Assembly: GCA_947177135.1 (NCBI GenBank)
Contig: CAMWTI010000007.1
Coordinates: 1 to 45,009 of the forward strand
DNA: 45,009 nt
Origin: an uncultured Porphyromonadaceae bacterium
GTDB lineage: Bacteria; Bacteroidota; Bacteroidia; Bacteroidales; Muribaculaceae
Reading direction: 5' to 3'
Shown: one piece after another, positions 8,081-15,813 of the stretch
How the letters are laid out: each line of letters opens with the position of its first letter
How positions within the stretch are numbered: position 1 is the first letter of the stretch
The notes under the pieces: model-generated
Databases searched by the model: none
Told to the model about the DNA's origin: nothing
Seen by the model: only the letters and a program-made list of their open reading frames with translations
Translations under genes and position numbers: made by a program

Positions 8081-8832
8081 CGACCACATCATCAATCGCT
8101 GCAAATGGTGTCGATGTGCTCATGTCTGGCCTGATGCCGTCGCCGCGTCAGATCCTGCCGGGCTATGACTCCGGGGTGCTTGCCATGGCCATCGGGGCTT
8201 TTCTGCTCGCGACTATAGGGCTGGGTGGAGCCGGTAGGATATGGTCGATATTTTTTCACGATCTCACCCACGGCGGTCCGCGATCATCGATGGCGGCGAC
8301 TGCCGAGCCGACCACCGGTGAACGATGGTCTGTCATTGTCATGCTTGTCCAGACGTTTGTGTGCGAGGGCCTTCTGATATTTTCCGCTGTGCATTACACA
8401 AGCAGCGTGCCTCTCTCCCCCCAGGCTTACTTCCGGTGTGCCGCTCTCTGTATGGCATGCTGTGCCATGCTATACTTCATGCAATGGCTCGGATATCGCA
8501 TCGTGGCGTTCGCATTTGCCCCGCATCCCTCGTCCGACACCAAGATATGGCTCAGGGCGTTTGCCGCTACTCAGTCTATGCTCGGCCTCGGACTGCTCTT
8601 TCCTGCCATGGGGGCGCTGTTCTATCCTGCCGCGGCTACATTGCTGATATGCTGTGGCGCCGTCATGTATGTCGGTGCGCGAATCCTCTTTATCATTAAG
8701 GGCTTTAGGATTTTTTATGTTAATCCGTTTTCCCTGTTTCACTTTTTTTTGTACCTTTGCACCCTGGAAATTCTACCGTTGTGTGCTACAACGCACTTTG
8801 TCGTAGAATTTTCACGCTATGTTATAACATGA
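8065..8832 (+). CDS. DUF4271 multi-pass membrane protein
   Basis: A 255-residue membrane protein with several hydrophobic helices (around 36-55, 88-108, 123-145, 168-205 and 220-240). It ends near the conserved string FLYLCTLEILPL. That C-terminal signature and its place directly before hemD are characteristic of Bacteroidota DUF4271 proteins. Function is unknown, and the fixed link with hemD suggests a role near the membrane or tetrapyrrole metabolism only by association. The codons for YLC spell the promoter-like TACCTTTGC. Confidence 0.85.
   Translation: MSLLLTTTSSIAANGVDVLMSGLMPSPRQILPGYDSGVLAMAIGAFLLATIGLGGAGRIWSIFFHDLTHGGPRSSMAATAEPTTGERWSVIVMLVQTFVCEGLLIFSAVHYTSSVPLSPQAYFRCAALCMACCAMLYFMQWLGYRIVAFAFAPHPSSDTKIWLRAFAATQSMLGLGLLFPAMGALFYPAAATLLICCGAVMYVGARILFIIKGFRIFYVNPFSLFHFFLYLCTLEILPLCATTHFVVEFSRYVIT
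8752..8760 (+). promoter_or_regulatory. -7 promoter element embedded in the DUF4271 gene, probably for hemD
   Basis: TACCTTTGC fits TAnnTTTG(C) exactly and lies 125 bp before the hemD start. It is made by the codons for the conserved Tyr-Leu-Cys of DUF4271. A clear -33 TTTG is missing at 19-21 bp upstream, although a T-rich tract lies between. If used, it gives hemD a long structured leader. Confidence 0.45.
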
Positions 8833-8852
8833 ATATCCAGCCTTGTGGCTGG
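8766..8852 (+). other. Structured leader before hemD: nested stem, 12-bp palindrome and hairpin
   Basis: Three elements lie in tandem. First, GGAAATTCTAC (8766-8776) pairs with GTAGAATTTTC (8803-8813) with one G-U, and encloses a perfect inner hairpin CGTTGT/ACAACG (8777-8782 with 8788-8793). Second, ATGTTATAACAT (8819-8830) is a perfect palindrome. Third, CCAGCC-ttgt-GGCTGG (8837-8852) is a perfect hairpin. The first two overlap the 3' end of the DUF4271 coding sequence. No U-run follows the last hairpin, so this is not a plain terminator. It does not match a riboswitch class I recognise. Confidence 0.5.
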
Positions 8853-8884
8853 TCTAAAACTGACGAAACAAACCTGACACAGTA

Positions 8885-9649
8885 GTGGATATTAGAAAGA
8901 TTTTGGTTTCACAGCCGAAGCCCGCTTCAGACAAGTCTCCCTATTTTGACATCGCCGCAAAATACGGCGTAGAACTCCATTTTTTGCCGCTCATCAGAGT
9001 GGAGGGCTTGTCGGCTAAGGAATTCCGCCAGCAAAAAATCTCGCTGCCCGATTTCAGCGCTGTGATTTTCACTTCCCGTGGCGCCGTTGATCACTTTTTC
9101 CGTCTTTGTGAAGAAATGCGCTATCAGGTGCCCGACACATTTAAGTATTTTTGCTCGTCGGAATCCATTGCGCTCTATCTGCAAAAATACACTCTTTATC
9201 GCAAACGTAAAATCTTCCACGGCCCGACAGGCAAGTTCGAGGATCTCATACCGATCCTTCAGAAACACCACAAAGAGAATTACATCTTTGCCGTCAGTGA
9301 TGTCAGCAAAGACAATCTTGCAGGATTGGAAAAAAGCAAGCTGCGCTACACGCGTGCCATCATGTACCGCACGGTGGCCAACGAAATTTCTAAAGAAGAG
9401 ATCGATGGTGATGACATGATCATCTTCTTCAGCCCCGAAGGCATCAAGGCTCTGCTCAAAAATTTCCCTGACTTCGTTCAGGGAGACAAGCGCATAGGAT
9501 GCTTCGGCGCCGTAACCGCCCAGGCTATCCGGGACGCAGGTCTGCGTCTTGACATGGAAGCGCCCACTGTAAAGGCTCCGTCCATCACGGCCGCTCTCGA
9601 CCAATATCTCGAGGAGGTCAACGGCCTTCCCGAAGCAAACGCCGAATGA
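8885..9649 (+). CDS. hemD: Uroporphyrinogen-III synthase family protein
   Basis: A 254-residue protein of the HemD fold, which cyclises hydroxymethylbilane to uroporphyrinogen III. The Bacteroidota version begins with ILVSQPKPASDKSPYF and has VIFTSRGAVDHFF, then IIFFSPEGIKALL and GCFGAVTAQAIRDAG in the second lobe. The start is a GTG at 8885: the only in-frame codon between it and a TGA at 8861-8863 that could initiate is this one. It follows DUF4271 by 52 bp and overlaps rnpA at ATGA. HemD sequences are very divergent, so context supports the call as much as sequence does. Confidence 0.84.
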   Translation: MDIRKILVSQPKPASDKSPYFDIAAKYGVELHFLPLIRVEGLSAKEFRQQKISLPDFSAVIFTSRGAVDHFFRLCEEMRYQVPDTFKYFCSSESIALYLQKYTLYRKRKIFHGPTGKFEDLIPILQKHHKENYIFAVSDVSKDNLAGLEKSKLRYTRAIMYRTVANEISKEEIDGDDMIIFFSPEGIKALLKNFPDFVQGDKRIGCFGAVTAQAIRDAGLRLDMEAPTVKAPSITAALDQYLEEVNGLPEANAE

Positions 9650-10053
9650 GTCGGCTGGGACTGCATAAAGCGGAAAAACTCTGCTCTGCCACATCTATCG
9701 ACGCCCTTTTCGCTTCGCGCGGCAAGGGCGCGCTGGCATTTCCGCTGCGCATGGTCTGGCGCAGCAATCCCCGGCGCGAGAGCGGAGCCGCGGTGCAGTT
9801 TCTTATATCGGTTCCAAAAAAACGCCTGCGTCATGCCGTTGACCGCGTCAAGATGCGGCGGCGCATCCGTGAGGCATATCGGCTTAACAGGCAGTTGACC
9901 GGACCGCTGGCCGACGGTTTGTGTATTGACGTGGCGTTCATATATGTCGCTTCTGAACTGCGGCCATATCGATGTGTTGAAGCGGCAATGCGGCGCCTTC
10001 TTCCAAAACTATGCGACACCTCTTCATTATCCCCGTCCGACTCTATCAGCTGA
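9646..10053 (+). CDS. rnpA: Ribonuclease P protein component
   Basis: A 135-residue basic protein, the protein cofactor of RNase P that helps the catalytic RNA mature tRNA 5' ends. It shows the early KAEKLCS segment, [16 protein letters not shown] and the arginine-rich signature [12 protein letters not shown]. The ATG overlaps the hemD TGA. Its last 43 bp are also the start of yidD in another frame. rnpA-yidD is a widely conserved pair, but rpmH is not next to it here. Confidence 0.92.
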   Translation: MSRLGLHKAEKLCSATSIDALFASRGKGALAFPLRMVWRSNPRRESGAAVQFLISVPKKRLRHAVDRVKMRRRIREAYRLNRQLTGPLADGLCIDVAFIYVASELRPYRCVEAAMRRLLPKLCDTSSLSPSDSIS

Positions 10054-10220
10054 TCATCTCCCCGATGCTGCCGCCTTCGTGCCGCTTCACGCCGACTTGC
10101 TCGCAATATGCCGTCGAAGCGCTTGAAAAGCATGGCGTAGTCAAAGGCGGATGGCTGACGCTGAAGCGCATAGCCCGCTGTCATCCGTGGGGCGGCAGCG
10201 GTTATGATCCGGTGCCATGA
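10011..10220 (+). CDS. yidD: Membrane protein insertion efficiency factor YidD
   Basis: A 69-residue YidD protein that assists YidC-dependent insertion of inner-membrane proteins. It carries the family's signature cysteines and motifs [19 protein letters not shown] and [12 protein letters not shown]. It starts inside rnpA in a different frame (43 bp overlap) and its TGA overlaps the next ATG. Length is typical. Confidence 0.93.
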   Translation: MRHLFIIPVRLYQLIISPMLPPSCRFTPTCSQYAVEALEKHGVVKGGWLTLKRIARCHPWGGSGYDPVP

Positions 10221-10720
10221 TTCCGAAGGTCTCTGACATACACACCCACAATCCTCTGGCGGTCGACGCCATAATCAACCTTGCTCCCGGCATGCCAATG
10301 CGCCCTGACGCGCTCTATTCCGCAGGTGTTCATCCGTGGTGGGCTGTGGCTGACTTCGGATGGGTGGAGAGTATGGCTGCCGATCCCCGGGTGGTTATGA
10401 TCGGCGAATGTGGCATAGACAGGCTTCGTGGGGCGCATTCGCCCGAAGAGCAGCTTGATATGCTTCGCCGCCACGCCGAACTGGCGGAGCGGGTGCGCAA
10501 GCCGCTGCTGCTGCACGTGGTGCGCGGCTATGGCGAGGTGATGGCCCTGCATCGCGAGATGCGCCCCAGCGTGCCATGGATAATCCACGGTTTCCGAGGC
10601 AAGCCGCAGCTGGCCAAGCAACTCACGGACATGGGAATACACATTTCGCTCGGCGCCCGGTTCAACCCCGACGTGCCAGCCGCTGTGCCTCCGTCGATGC
10701 TCCACCACGAAACCGACTGA
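10217..10720 (+). CDS. TatD-family metal-dependent hydrolase, C-terminally short
   Basis: A 167-residue TatD-family protein (metal-dependent DNase/amidohydrolase fold). Metal ligands are visible: D7-H9-H11 in DIHTH, E64 in IGECGID, H100 in LLLHVV, H124 in IIHGF, and D167 in HETD. D167 is the final residue. Relatives normally continue several tens of residues past the ETD motif, so the last helix seems lost. In-frame codons after the TGA stay open for about 22 more residues. The start overlaps the yidD stop at ATGA. It is the last gene before the dcw cluster. It may be a natural short form, a recent nonsense mutation or a sequencing error. Confidence 0.75.
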   Translation: MIPKVSDIHTHNPLAVDAIINLAPGMPMRPDALYSAGVHPWWAVADFGWVESMAADPRVVMIGECGIDRLRGAHSPEEQLDMLRRHAELAERVRKPLLLHVVRGYGEVMALHREMRPSVPWIIHGFRGKPQLAKQLTDMGIHISLGARFNPDVPAAVPPSMLHHETD

Positions 10721-10865
10721 CGCCGCCCTGGCAATGCTGCCGAAAAAGTCTGTGGCGTTTACAAACGCAAACCATCAAAGTGCTGAGGTTCAGGGCGCCG
10801 GAGGGTGTTGATAACTTTTTTGATAAAAAATGTTCAATTTCGTAAATTATTTGCGGGATTTTTAG

Positions 10866-10873
10866 TAATTTTG
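10866..10873 (+). promoter_or_regulatory. -7 promoter element for the dcw cluster (rsmH)
   Basis: TAATTTTG matches TAnnTTTG and lies 26 bp before the rsmH ATG, inside an AT-rich stretch (about 10811-10880) that stands out from the GC-rich surroundings. A TTTG at 10850-10853 is too near to be an ideal -33 element. Confidence 0.5.
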
Positions 10874-10899
10874 AGGGCTAAAACACGAACGTCCACCAT

Positions 10900-11811
10900 A
10901 TGTCAGCCCTACAGCCATACCACATTCCGGCTCTGTTGCCTCAGGTGATCGACGCCCTCCGGGTGCGCCCCGACGGCATCTATGCCGACGCTACTTTTGG
11001 CGGCGGAGGCCACTCCCGCGCCATAATGGAACTGCTCGGACCGGAGGGACACCTGTATAGCTTCGATCAGGACGAGGAGGCTGTGGCAAACGCGTGGCCC
11101 GACGAGCGGCTCACCGTGATTCACGGCAACTTCCGCTACTTGGCCCAATATCTTCGCTTCTACGGGGCAGAGGGCGTTGACGGCATTCTGGCCGACCTGG
11201 GCGTGTCGTTCCATCACTTCGACGACCCCGGACGTGGCTTCTCGTTTCGCTTCAGCGGTCCGCTGGATATGCGCATGAACCGGCGCGCCGGAACTTCGGC
11301 CGCACAGCTTCTGGCCGAGTCCGACGAAGTGCGGCTGACGGAGATATTCCGCCTCTACGGCGAGCTGCGTCAGGCATCACGCATGGCCAGCGCCATAGTC
11401 AAGGCGCGGTCGGAGTCTCCGGTCGACACCGTTGAGCGTCTGCTTGAAATCGTGCGTCCGATGATCAATCCCAAAAACGAGAAAAAAGAACTGGCCCAGC
11501 TCTTCCAGGCGCTTCGGATCGTGGTCAATGACGAAATTGCCGCTCTGCGCAGTTTTCTGACCCAGGCGCTCAAGGCGCTCAAGCCAGGCGGACGCCTGGC
11601 TGTGATCACATATCACTCGCTTGAAGACAGGCTGGTCAAAAACTTCATGCGCACCGGCAATGTCGAAGGTCGCGAAAACAAAGACTTCTATGGACGCAAT
11701 CTTTCGCCGCTGCGGCTGCTGAACTCAAAGCCAATCGTGGCCGACGAGGCCGAAGTAGGGGCGAATCCCCGGTCGCGCAGTGCCAAACTCCGTGCTGCGG
11801 AAAAACTCTGA
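10900..11811 (+). CDS. rsmH: 16S rRNA (cytosine-1402 N4)-methyltransferase
   Basis: A 303-residue SAM-dependent methyltransferase (RsmH/MraW) that modifies C1402 of 16S rRNA. It shows the SAM motif DATFGGGGHS, the PLDMRMNR segment after the RGFSFR strand, QLFQALRIVVNDE, and a C-terminal ITYHSLEDRLVKNF plus PRSRSAKLRAAEK. It begins the dcw cluster. The usual first gene mraZ is not present upstream. Length and motif order are normal. Confidence 0.96.
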   Translation: MSALQPYHIPALLPQVIDALRVRPDGIYADATFGGGGHSRAIMELLGPEGHLYSFDQDEEAVANAWPDERLTVIHGNFRYLAQYLRFYGAEGVDGILADLGVSFHHFDDPGRGFSFRFSGPLDMRMNRRAGTSAAQLLAESDEVRLTEIFRLYGELRQASRMASAIVKARSESPVDTVERLLEIVRPMINPKNEKKELAQLFQALRIVVNDEIAALRSFLTQALKALKPGGRLAVITYHSLEDRLVKNFMRTGNVEGRENKDFYGRNLSPLRLLNSKPIVADEAEVGANPRSRSAKLRAAEKL

Positions 11812-11858
11812 CCATTTCCCGTCTCCATCACCCCACCAACCCTTTAACTCCTCATCTG

Positions 11859-12188
11859 ATGGCTGAAAAAGATTCGATTTTCACACGAGCGCTCCACGGC
11901 AGGATTCTAACCGGAAAGATGTTTACCCGCTACTGGTTTCAGCTGGTGGTCATTCTTGCCATGTTGCTCGTTTATATCACCAACGTTTTTTCCGTCCGCA
12001 GCAAGATGGAACACATAGCGAGGCTCAACGACCGGCTTGCTGTGGTGCAGACCGAGAGTATACGGGTGCGCGGAGACTACATGAGCCGCATCCGCGAAAG
12101 CGAGATGCGCCATATGCTCGACTCGCTGCACATCCCGCTGGCAGTGCAGCAGCAGCCTCCGTTTCATGCCCGGTCAAAATCCAGATAG
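11859..12188 (+). CDS. ftsL: FtsL-like cell division protein
   Basis: A 109-residue bitopic protein. A cytoplasmic N-terminus is followed by one membrane helix (about residues 27-45, QLVVILAMLLVYITNVF) and a short heptad-like segment (KMEHIARLNDRLAVVQTESI). This is the layout of FtsL, which joins FtsQ and the DivIC/FtsB-type partner and activates FtsWI. Sequence conservation in FtsL is low, so position between rsmH and ftsI carries much of the call. Confidence 0.82.
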   Translation: MAEKDSIFTRALHGRILTGKMFTRYWFQLVVILAMLLVYITNVFSVRSKMEHIARLNDRLAVVQTESIRVRGDYMSRIRESEMRHMLDSLHIPLAVQQQPPFHARSKSR

Positions 12189-12200
12189 TATAAGCCCGCC

Positions 12201-14342
12201 ATGACCACATCTCGCCACAACACCTCGCCGAAGCCAAGGAAGCGGAGCAAACACGCCAGCATCATGCTCCGCTATCTGCTCATTACCGGAGCCATACTTC
12301 TGGCTGCCAGCTATATTGCGTTCTGTCTGTTCCAGAATACGGTGCTTCATGCCGACAAGTGGAACGAAAAAGCATCGCTTGAATTGTCGCGCACCGACAA
12401 GGTGCTCTATCCCGAGCGAGGTGACATACTGGCAGACGACGGCACCGTACTCGCCACCACCATGCAATACTACACGGCACGCATTGACTTTGGCTCAGAG
12501 GCATTCCGCTGGGAGGCCTATGTCAACGCGCTCGACTCGCTGGCCGAGTCGATGCAGGCGCATTTTCCGATCAAGGGCGGCGTGGCGGCGTGGGGCGACT
12601 CTTTGCGCGCTCCGTTGCGCAGGGCCGCTCATGGCAGAAAATCGCGGTCGTGGCGGCTGGTCAAAAACATCACCAACGCCGACTACCGGCAACTTCGTGA
12701 CAGTTTTCCGTTTTTCCACTGGCTCGGAGCTGCCAAGTGCGGAATCATACGCGACAAGGTCAAGCGCCGTAAGAACCCCTATGGAGACATGGCCAAACTC
12801 AGCATCGGAGTGGTGAGCGAGCGTCGCGACGGTCAGATACACGGAATGTCCGGGCTGGAATACGCGCTTGATTCGCTGCTGTTCGGAAAGACAGGCGTCA
12901 GCAAGGTCGTGAATTTCACACGCGGGGTGGGCAACTGGACGCAGATTCCGGCTGTGAGAGGCTATGACGTAGTGTCTACGATCAATGTGCAGATGCAGGA
13001 TATTCTTGAAAACGCTCTGCTTGACCGCCTCCGGTTTTGTCGCGCCGAATGGGGCACTGCGGTGCTCATGGAGGTCGAGACCGGCGAAATCAAAGCGATT
13101 TCCAATTTCGAAGAATATCCGCTCGGATCAGGTTCGGGACGATATGTTGAAGCCCGCAACCGCGCCGTGCAGCGTTTTGAACCGGGTTCGGTCGTGAAGC
13201 CGCTGAGCATGATGATCGCCGTCGAGGACGGCATTGTGCGCGACACTGCCCAGGTGATCCCGATCGGAGCAAGCTATCGCGCCTACGGCCAGGGAAAACC
13301 GATCACCGACTCGCATTTCAACTCTGCGCTGACGGTGACGGGTATAATCGAGCAGTCATCAAACATCGGAATGGCCAAGATCATCTCCGGAGCCTATAAA
13401 GATCCGAAGGCATGGGTCGACAGGGTGAGGCAACTCGGATTTCTTGAGCGCCTCCACACCGGCATCGGCGAAGAGACTGCGGCTTATTTTCCCGTCGTGC
13501 CTATAAATGCAGGCGGGCTGGTGACTCTCTCGCGCCAGACATACGGATATGCCACAGAAATTCCGCCGATCCACACTCTGAGCATCTACAATGCTATTGC
13601 CAACGACGGCCGATACGTGCGTCCGCGCCTGATCAAAGGTCTGCGGCGCGACGGTATCGATTCTATCGTGCCGGTTGATTATGTGCGTCCGCAGGCCTGT
13701 TCGCCACAGACGGCGTCCATCATGCGCGCCATGCTCGCCAAGGTTGTCAGCGGCTCGCGGGGAACTGCCAGATCGCTTCGTAACCCCTATGTAAGCATTG
13801 CCGGCAAGACCGGAACCTGCTATAGCATCGACTCCATAACCAAGAAGTACGACACGTCGCGCAAGCGCCTGGCCTTTTGCGGATTCTTTCCTGTCGAGAA
13901 GCCCCGCTACAGTTGCGTCGTGCTGATCTATCATCCTCGCCAGGAAGCCTTCGGCGCCGCATCTACCTCAGGCATGGTTCTGAAAAACGTTGCTCTTGGC
14001 CTCTACTCACGCGGATTGCTTGACAACACCAGCGACTATCGTGCCGACTCACCTGAAAAGCCTTCGGCACCGACTTTGTTCACCACTTCCGACGGGCATC
14101 TGTCGTCGGTGTTTGAATCGCAGTTCGGCGTCAAGTCGGCCATGTTCAAGACTCCGGTGAAGACATCGGCCGGAAGTGTGCCCGACGTGCTCGGCATGGG
14201 GCTTCGTGAAGCTGTGGCCACGGTGGAGCAGGCCCGCTATAACGTCAGGTTCACCGGCTCCGGACATGTCAGCTCGCAAGATCCCGCTCCCGGCACTCCG
14301 CTGTCGCGCGGGGCAACCATTAAACTCTATCTCTCGGAATAA
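12201..14342 (+). CDS. ftsI: Septal peptidoglycan transpeptidase (FtsI/PBP3) with C-terminal PASTA domain
   Basis: A 713-residue class B penicillin-binding protein that crosslinks septal peptidoglycan with FtsW. It has a basic cytoplasmic tail, a membrane helix (about 22-44) and a dimerisation domain beginning YPERGDILADDG. The transpeptidase domain has Ser330 in GSVVK (SxxK), S386-S387-N388 (SxN) and K536-T537-G538 (KTG). A single PASTA domain fills about the last 65 residues (VPDVLGMGLREAV...). The C-terminal PASTA is common in Bacteroidota FtsI and unlike E. coli. The gene lies 12 bp after ftsL. Confidence 0.94.
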   Translation: MTTSRHNTSPKPRKRSKHASIMLRYLLITGAILLAASYIAFCLFQNTVLHADKWNEKASLELSRTDKVLYPERGDILADDGTVLATTMQYYTARIDFGSEAFRWEAYVNALDSLAESMQAHFPIKGGVAAWGDSLRAPLRRAAHGRKSRSWRLVKNITNADYRQLRDSFPFFHWLGAAKCGIIRDKVKRRKNPYGDMAKLSIGVVSERRDGQIHGMSGLEYALDSLLFGKTGVSKVVNFTRGVGNWTQIPAVRGYDVVSTINVQMQDILENALLDRLRFCRAEWGTAVLMEVETGEIKAISNFEEYPLGSGSGRYVEARNRAVQRFEPGSVVKPLSMMIAVEDGIVRDTAQVIPIGASYRAYGQGKPITDSHFNSALTVTGIIEQSSNIGMAKIISGAYKDPKAWVDRVRQLGFLERLHTGIGEETAAYFPVVPINAGGLVTLSRQTYGYATEIPPIHTLSIYNAIANDGRYVRPRLIKGLRRDGIDSIVPVDYVRPQACSPQTASIMRAMLAKVVSGSRGTARSLRNPYVSIAGKTGTCYSIDSITKKYDTSRKRLAFCGFFPVEKPRYSCVVLIYHPRQEAFGAASTSGMVLKNVALGLYSRGLLDNTSDYRADSPEKPSAPTLFTTSDGHLSSVFESQFGVKSAMFKTPVKTSAGSVPDVLGMGLREAVATVEQARYNVRFTGSGHVSSQDPAPGTPLSRGATIKLYLSE

Positions 14343-14355
14343 TGTATATATTCAT

Positions 14356-15813
14356 ATGAAACGTCTCCTTGAACTCATACGCTCAACAGCGGTAATCCGC
14401 ACCATAGGGCCGAAAAATCCGGAAATCACGGCCATAACATTTGATTCGCGCAGTGTCACCCCGGGTGCGCTGTTTGTTGCCATCTGCGGCACTTCGGTCG
14501 ACGGACACACCTTCATCCCGTTGCTCGAGCCTTCGGGCGTGGCTGCCATTGTCTGTCAGCGTCTGCCTGAAAAGCTGTCGCCGAGCATCACTTATGTGGT
14601 TGTGCCCGACTCGTCGGTGGCTCTCGGCGAAATTGCGTCAGAATGGTATGACCATCCGTCGCGAAAATTGAAACTGGTGGGTGTGACCGGCACAAACGGC
14701 AAGACCACCACCGCCACTCTCGTTTATGAAATGGCGCGTCTGCTTGGCCACAAGGCCGGATTGCTGTCTACCGTCAGAAACTATATCGACGACAAGCCGA
14801 TGCCGACAAACCAGACCACTCCCGATGCGGTCAGCATCAACCGTCTGCTCGCCGAGATGGTGGCAGAGGGATGTACATATGCCGCCATGGAGGTCAGTTC
14901 ACACGCCGCCCATCAGCACCGCATTGCGGGACTGACTTTTGCCGGAGGCATCTTTTCGAACCTGACGCGTGACCATCTGGATTATCACAAGACGGTCGAC
15001 GCATATCTCAAAGCCAAAAAATCGTTCTTTGACGGACTGCCGGCTTCGGCATTTGCCCTGACCAACATAGACGACAAGGTCGGGCTGGTGATGCTTCAGA
15101 ACTGCCAGGCGCGCCATTGCACATATTCGCTCCGCACCATGGCCGATTTCCGCGGTCAGATAATGGAAAGCCGTATCGACGGAACTCTGCTCAGCCTAAA
15201 CGGCCATGAAGTAGAGACAATGTTTACCGGGCGATTCAACGCATATAATCTGACCGCCGTCTATGGAGCCTGCCGTCTGCTCGGATGGAGTGACGAAGAT
15301 GTGCTCCGCAACATCAGTCGTCTGGTCCCTGTGGCCGGACGCTTCCAGGCTGTGCGCTCGTCACGCGGCGTCACCGCCATCGTGGACTATGCCCACACTC
15401 CTGACGCGGTGGTCAACGTTCTTACCGCGATCAGGGAAGTGAAACCCGCCCGCATCATCACTGTGGTGGGTGCCGGAGGCAACCGTGACGCCGGCAAGCG
15501 TCCGATCATGGCCTCAGAGGCCGCACGCCTGTCGGATCACGTGATTCTCACGTCAGACAATCCGCGTTTCGAGGATCCGCGTGCAATCCTGGCTGATATG
15601 GAAGCCGGGCTGGACTCGGCCGGCCTGCGCGAACGCGCCACCGTGATCGTCGACCGCCGCGAGGCCATAGCCGCGGCCGCCGCCATGGCTGAATCAGGCG
15701 ATGTTATTCTCATTGCCGGCAAGGGCCATGAAGACTATCAGGAGATACAAGGCGTGAAACATCATTTCGACGACCGCGAGGTCATCACTGAAATATTTGC
15801 AGCCCAGGCCTGA
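14356..15813 (+). CDS. murE: UDP-MurNAc-L-Ala-D-Glu:meso-diaminopimelate ligase
   Basis: A 485-residue Mur ligase that adds the third stem-peptide residue. The ATP-binding loop GVTGTNGKTTT is at residues 109-119 and the lysine region is in YLKAKKSFF. D401-N402-P403-R404 (TSDNPRFEDP) is the motif of meso-DAP-adding MurE, so the cell wall should be DAP type. The ORF track starts at 14176 inside ftsI, but the family N-terminus begins at MKRLLELI, so the ATG at 14356, 13 bp after ftsI, is chosen. It overlaps mraY at TGATG. Confidence 0.96.
   Translation: MKRLLELIRSTAVIRTIGPKNPEITAITFDSRSVTPGALFVAICGTSVDGHTFIPLLEPSGVAAIVCQRLPEKLSPSITYVVVPDSSVALGEIASEWYDHPSRKLKLVGVTGTNGKTTTATLVYEMARLLGHKAGLLSTVRNYIDDKPMPTNQTTPDAVSINRLLAEMVAEGCTYAAMEVSSHAAHQHRIAGLTFAGGIFSNLTRDHLDYHKTVDAYLKAKKSFFDGLPASAFALTNIDDKVGLVMLQNCQARHCTYSLRTMADFRGQIMESRIDGTLLSLNGHEVETMFTGRFNAYNLTAVYGACRLLGWSDEDVLRNISRLVPVAGRFQAVRSSRGVTAIVDYAHTPDAVVNVLTAIREVKPARIITVVGAGGNRDAGKRPIMASEAARLSDHVILTSDNPRFEDPRAILADMEAGLDSAGLRERATVIVDRREAIAAAAAMAESGDVILIAGKGHEDYQEIQGVKHHFDDREVITEIFAAQA

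Noticed and set aside
8766-8852. Known riboswitch or intrinsic terminator before hemD
   Set aside because: The stems match no riboswitch class I recognise and no U-run follows the last hairpin.
10576-10845. Separate 89-residue gene downstream of the TatD gene
   Set aside because: It overlaps the TatD frame, has no recognisable motif and runs into the AT-rich promoter region of rsmH.
14176-14355. Upstream extension of murE to 14176
   Set aside because: The extra 60 codons lie within the ftsI PASTA coding region in another frame and are not MurE-like.
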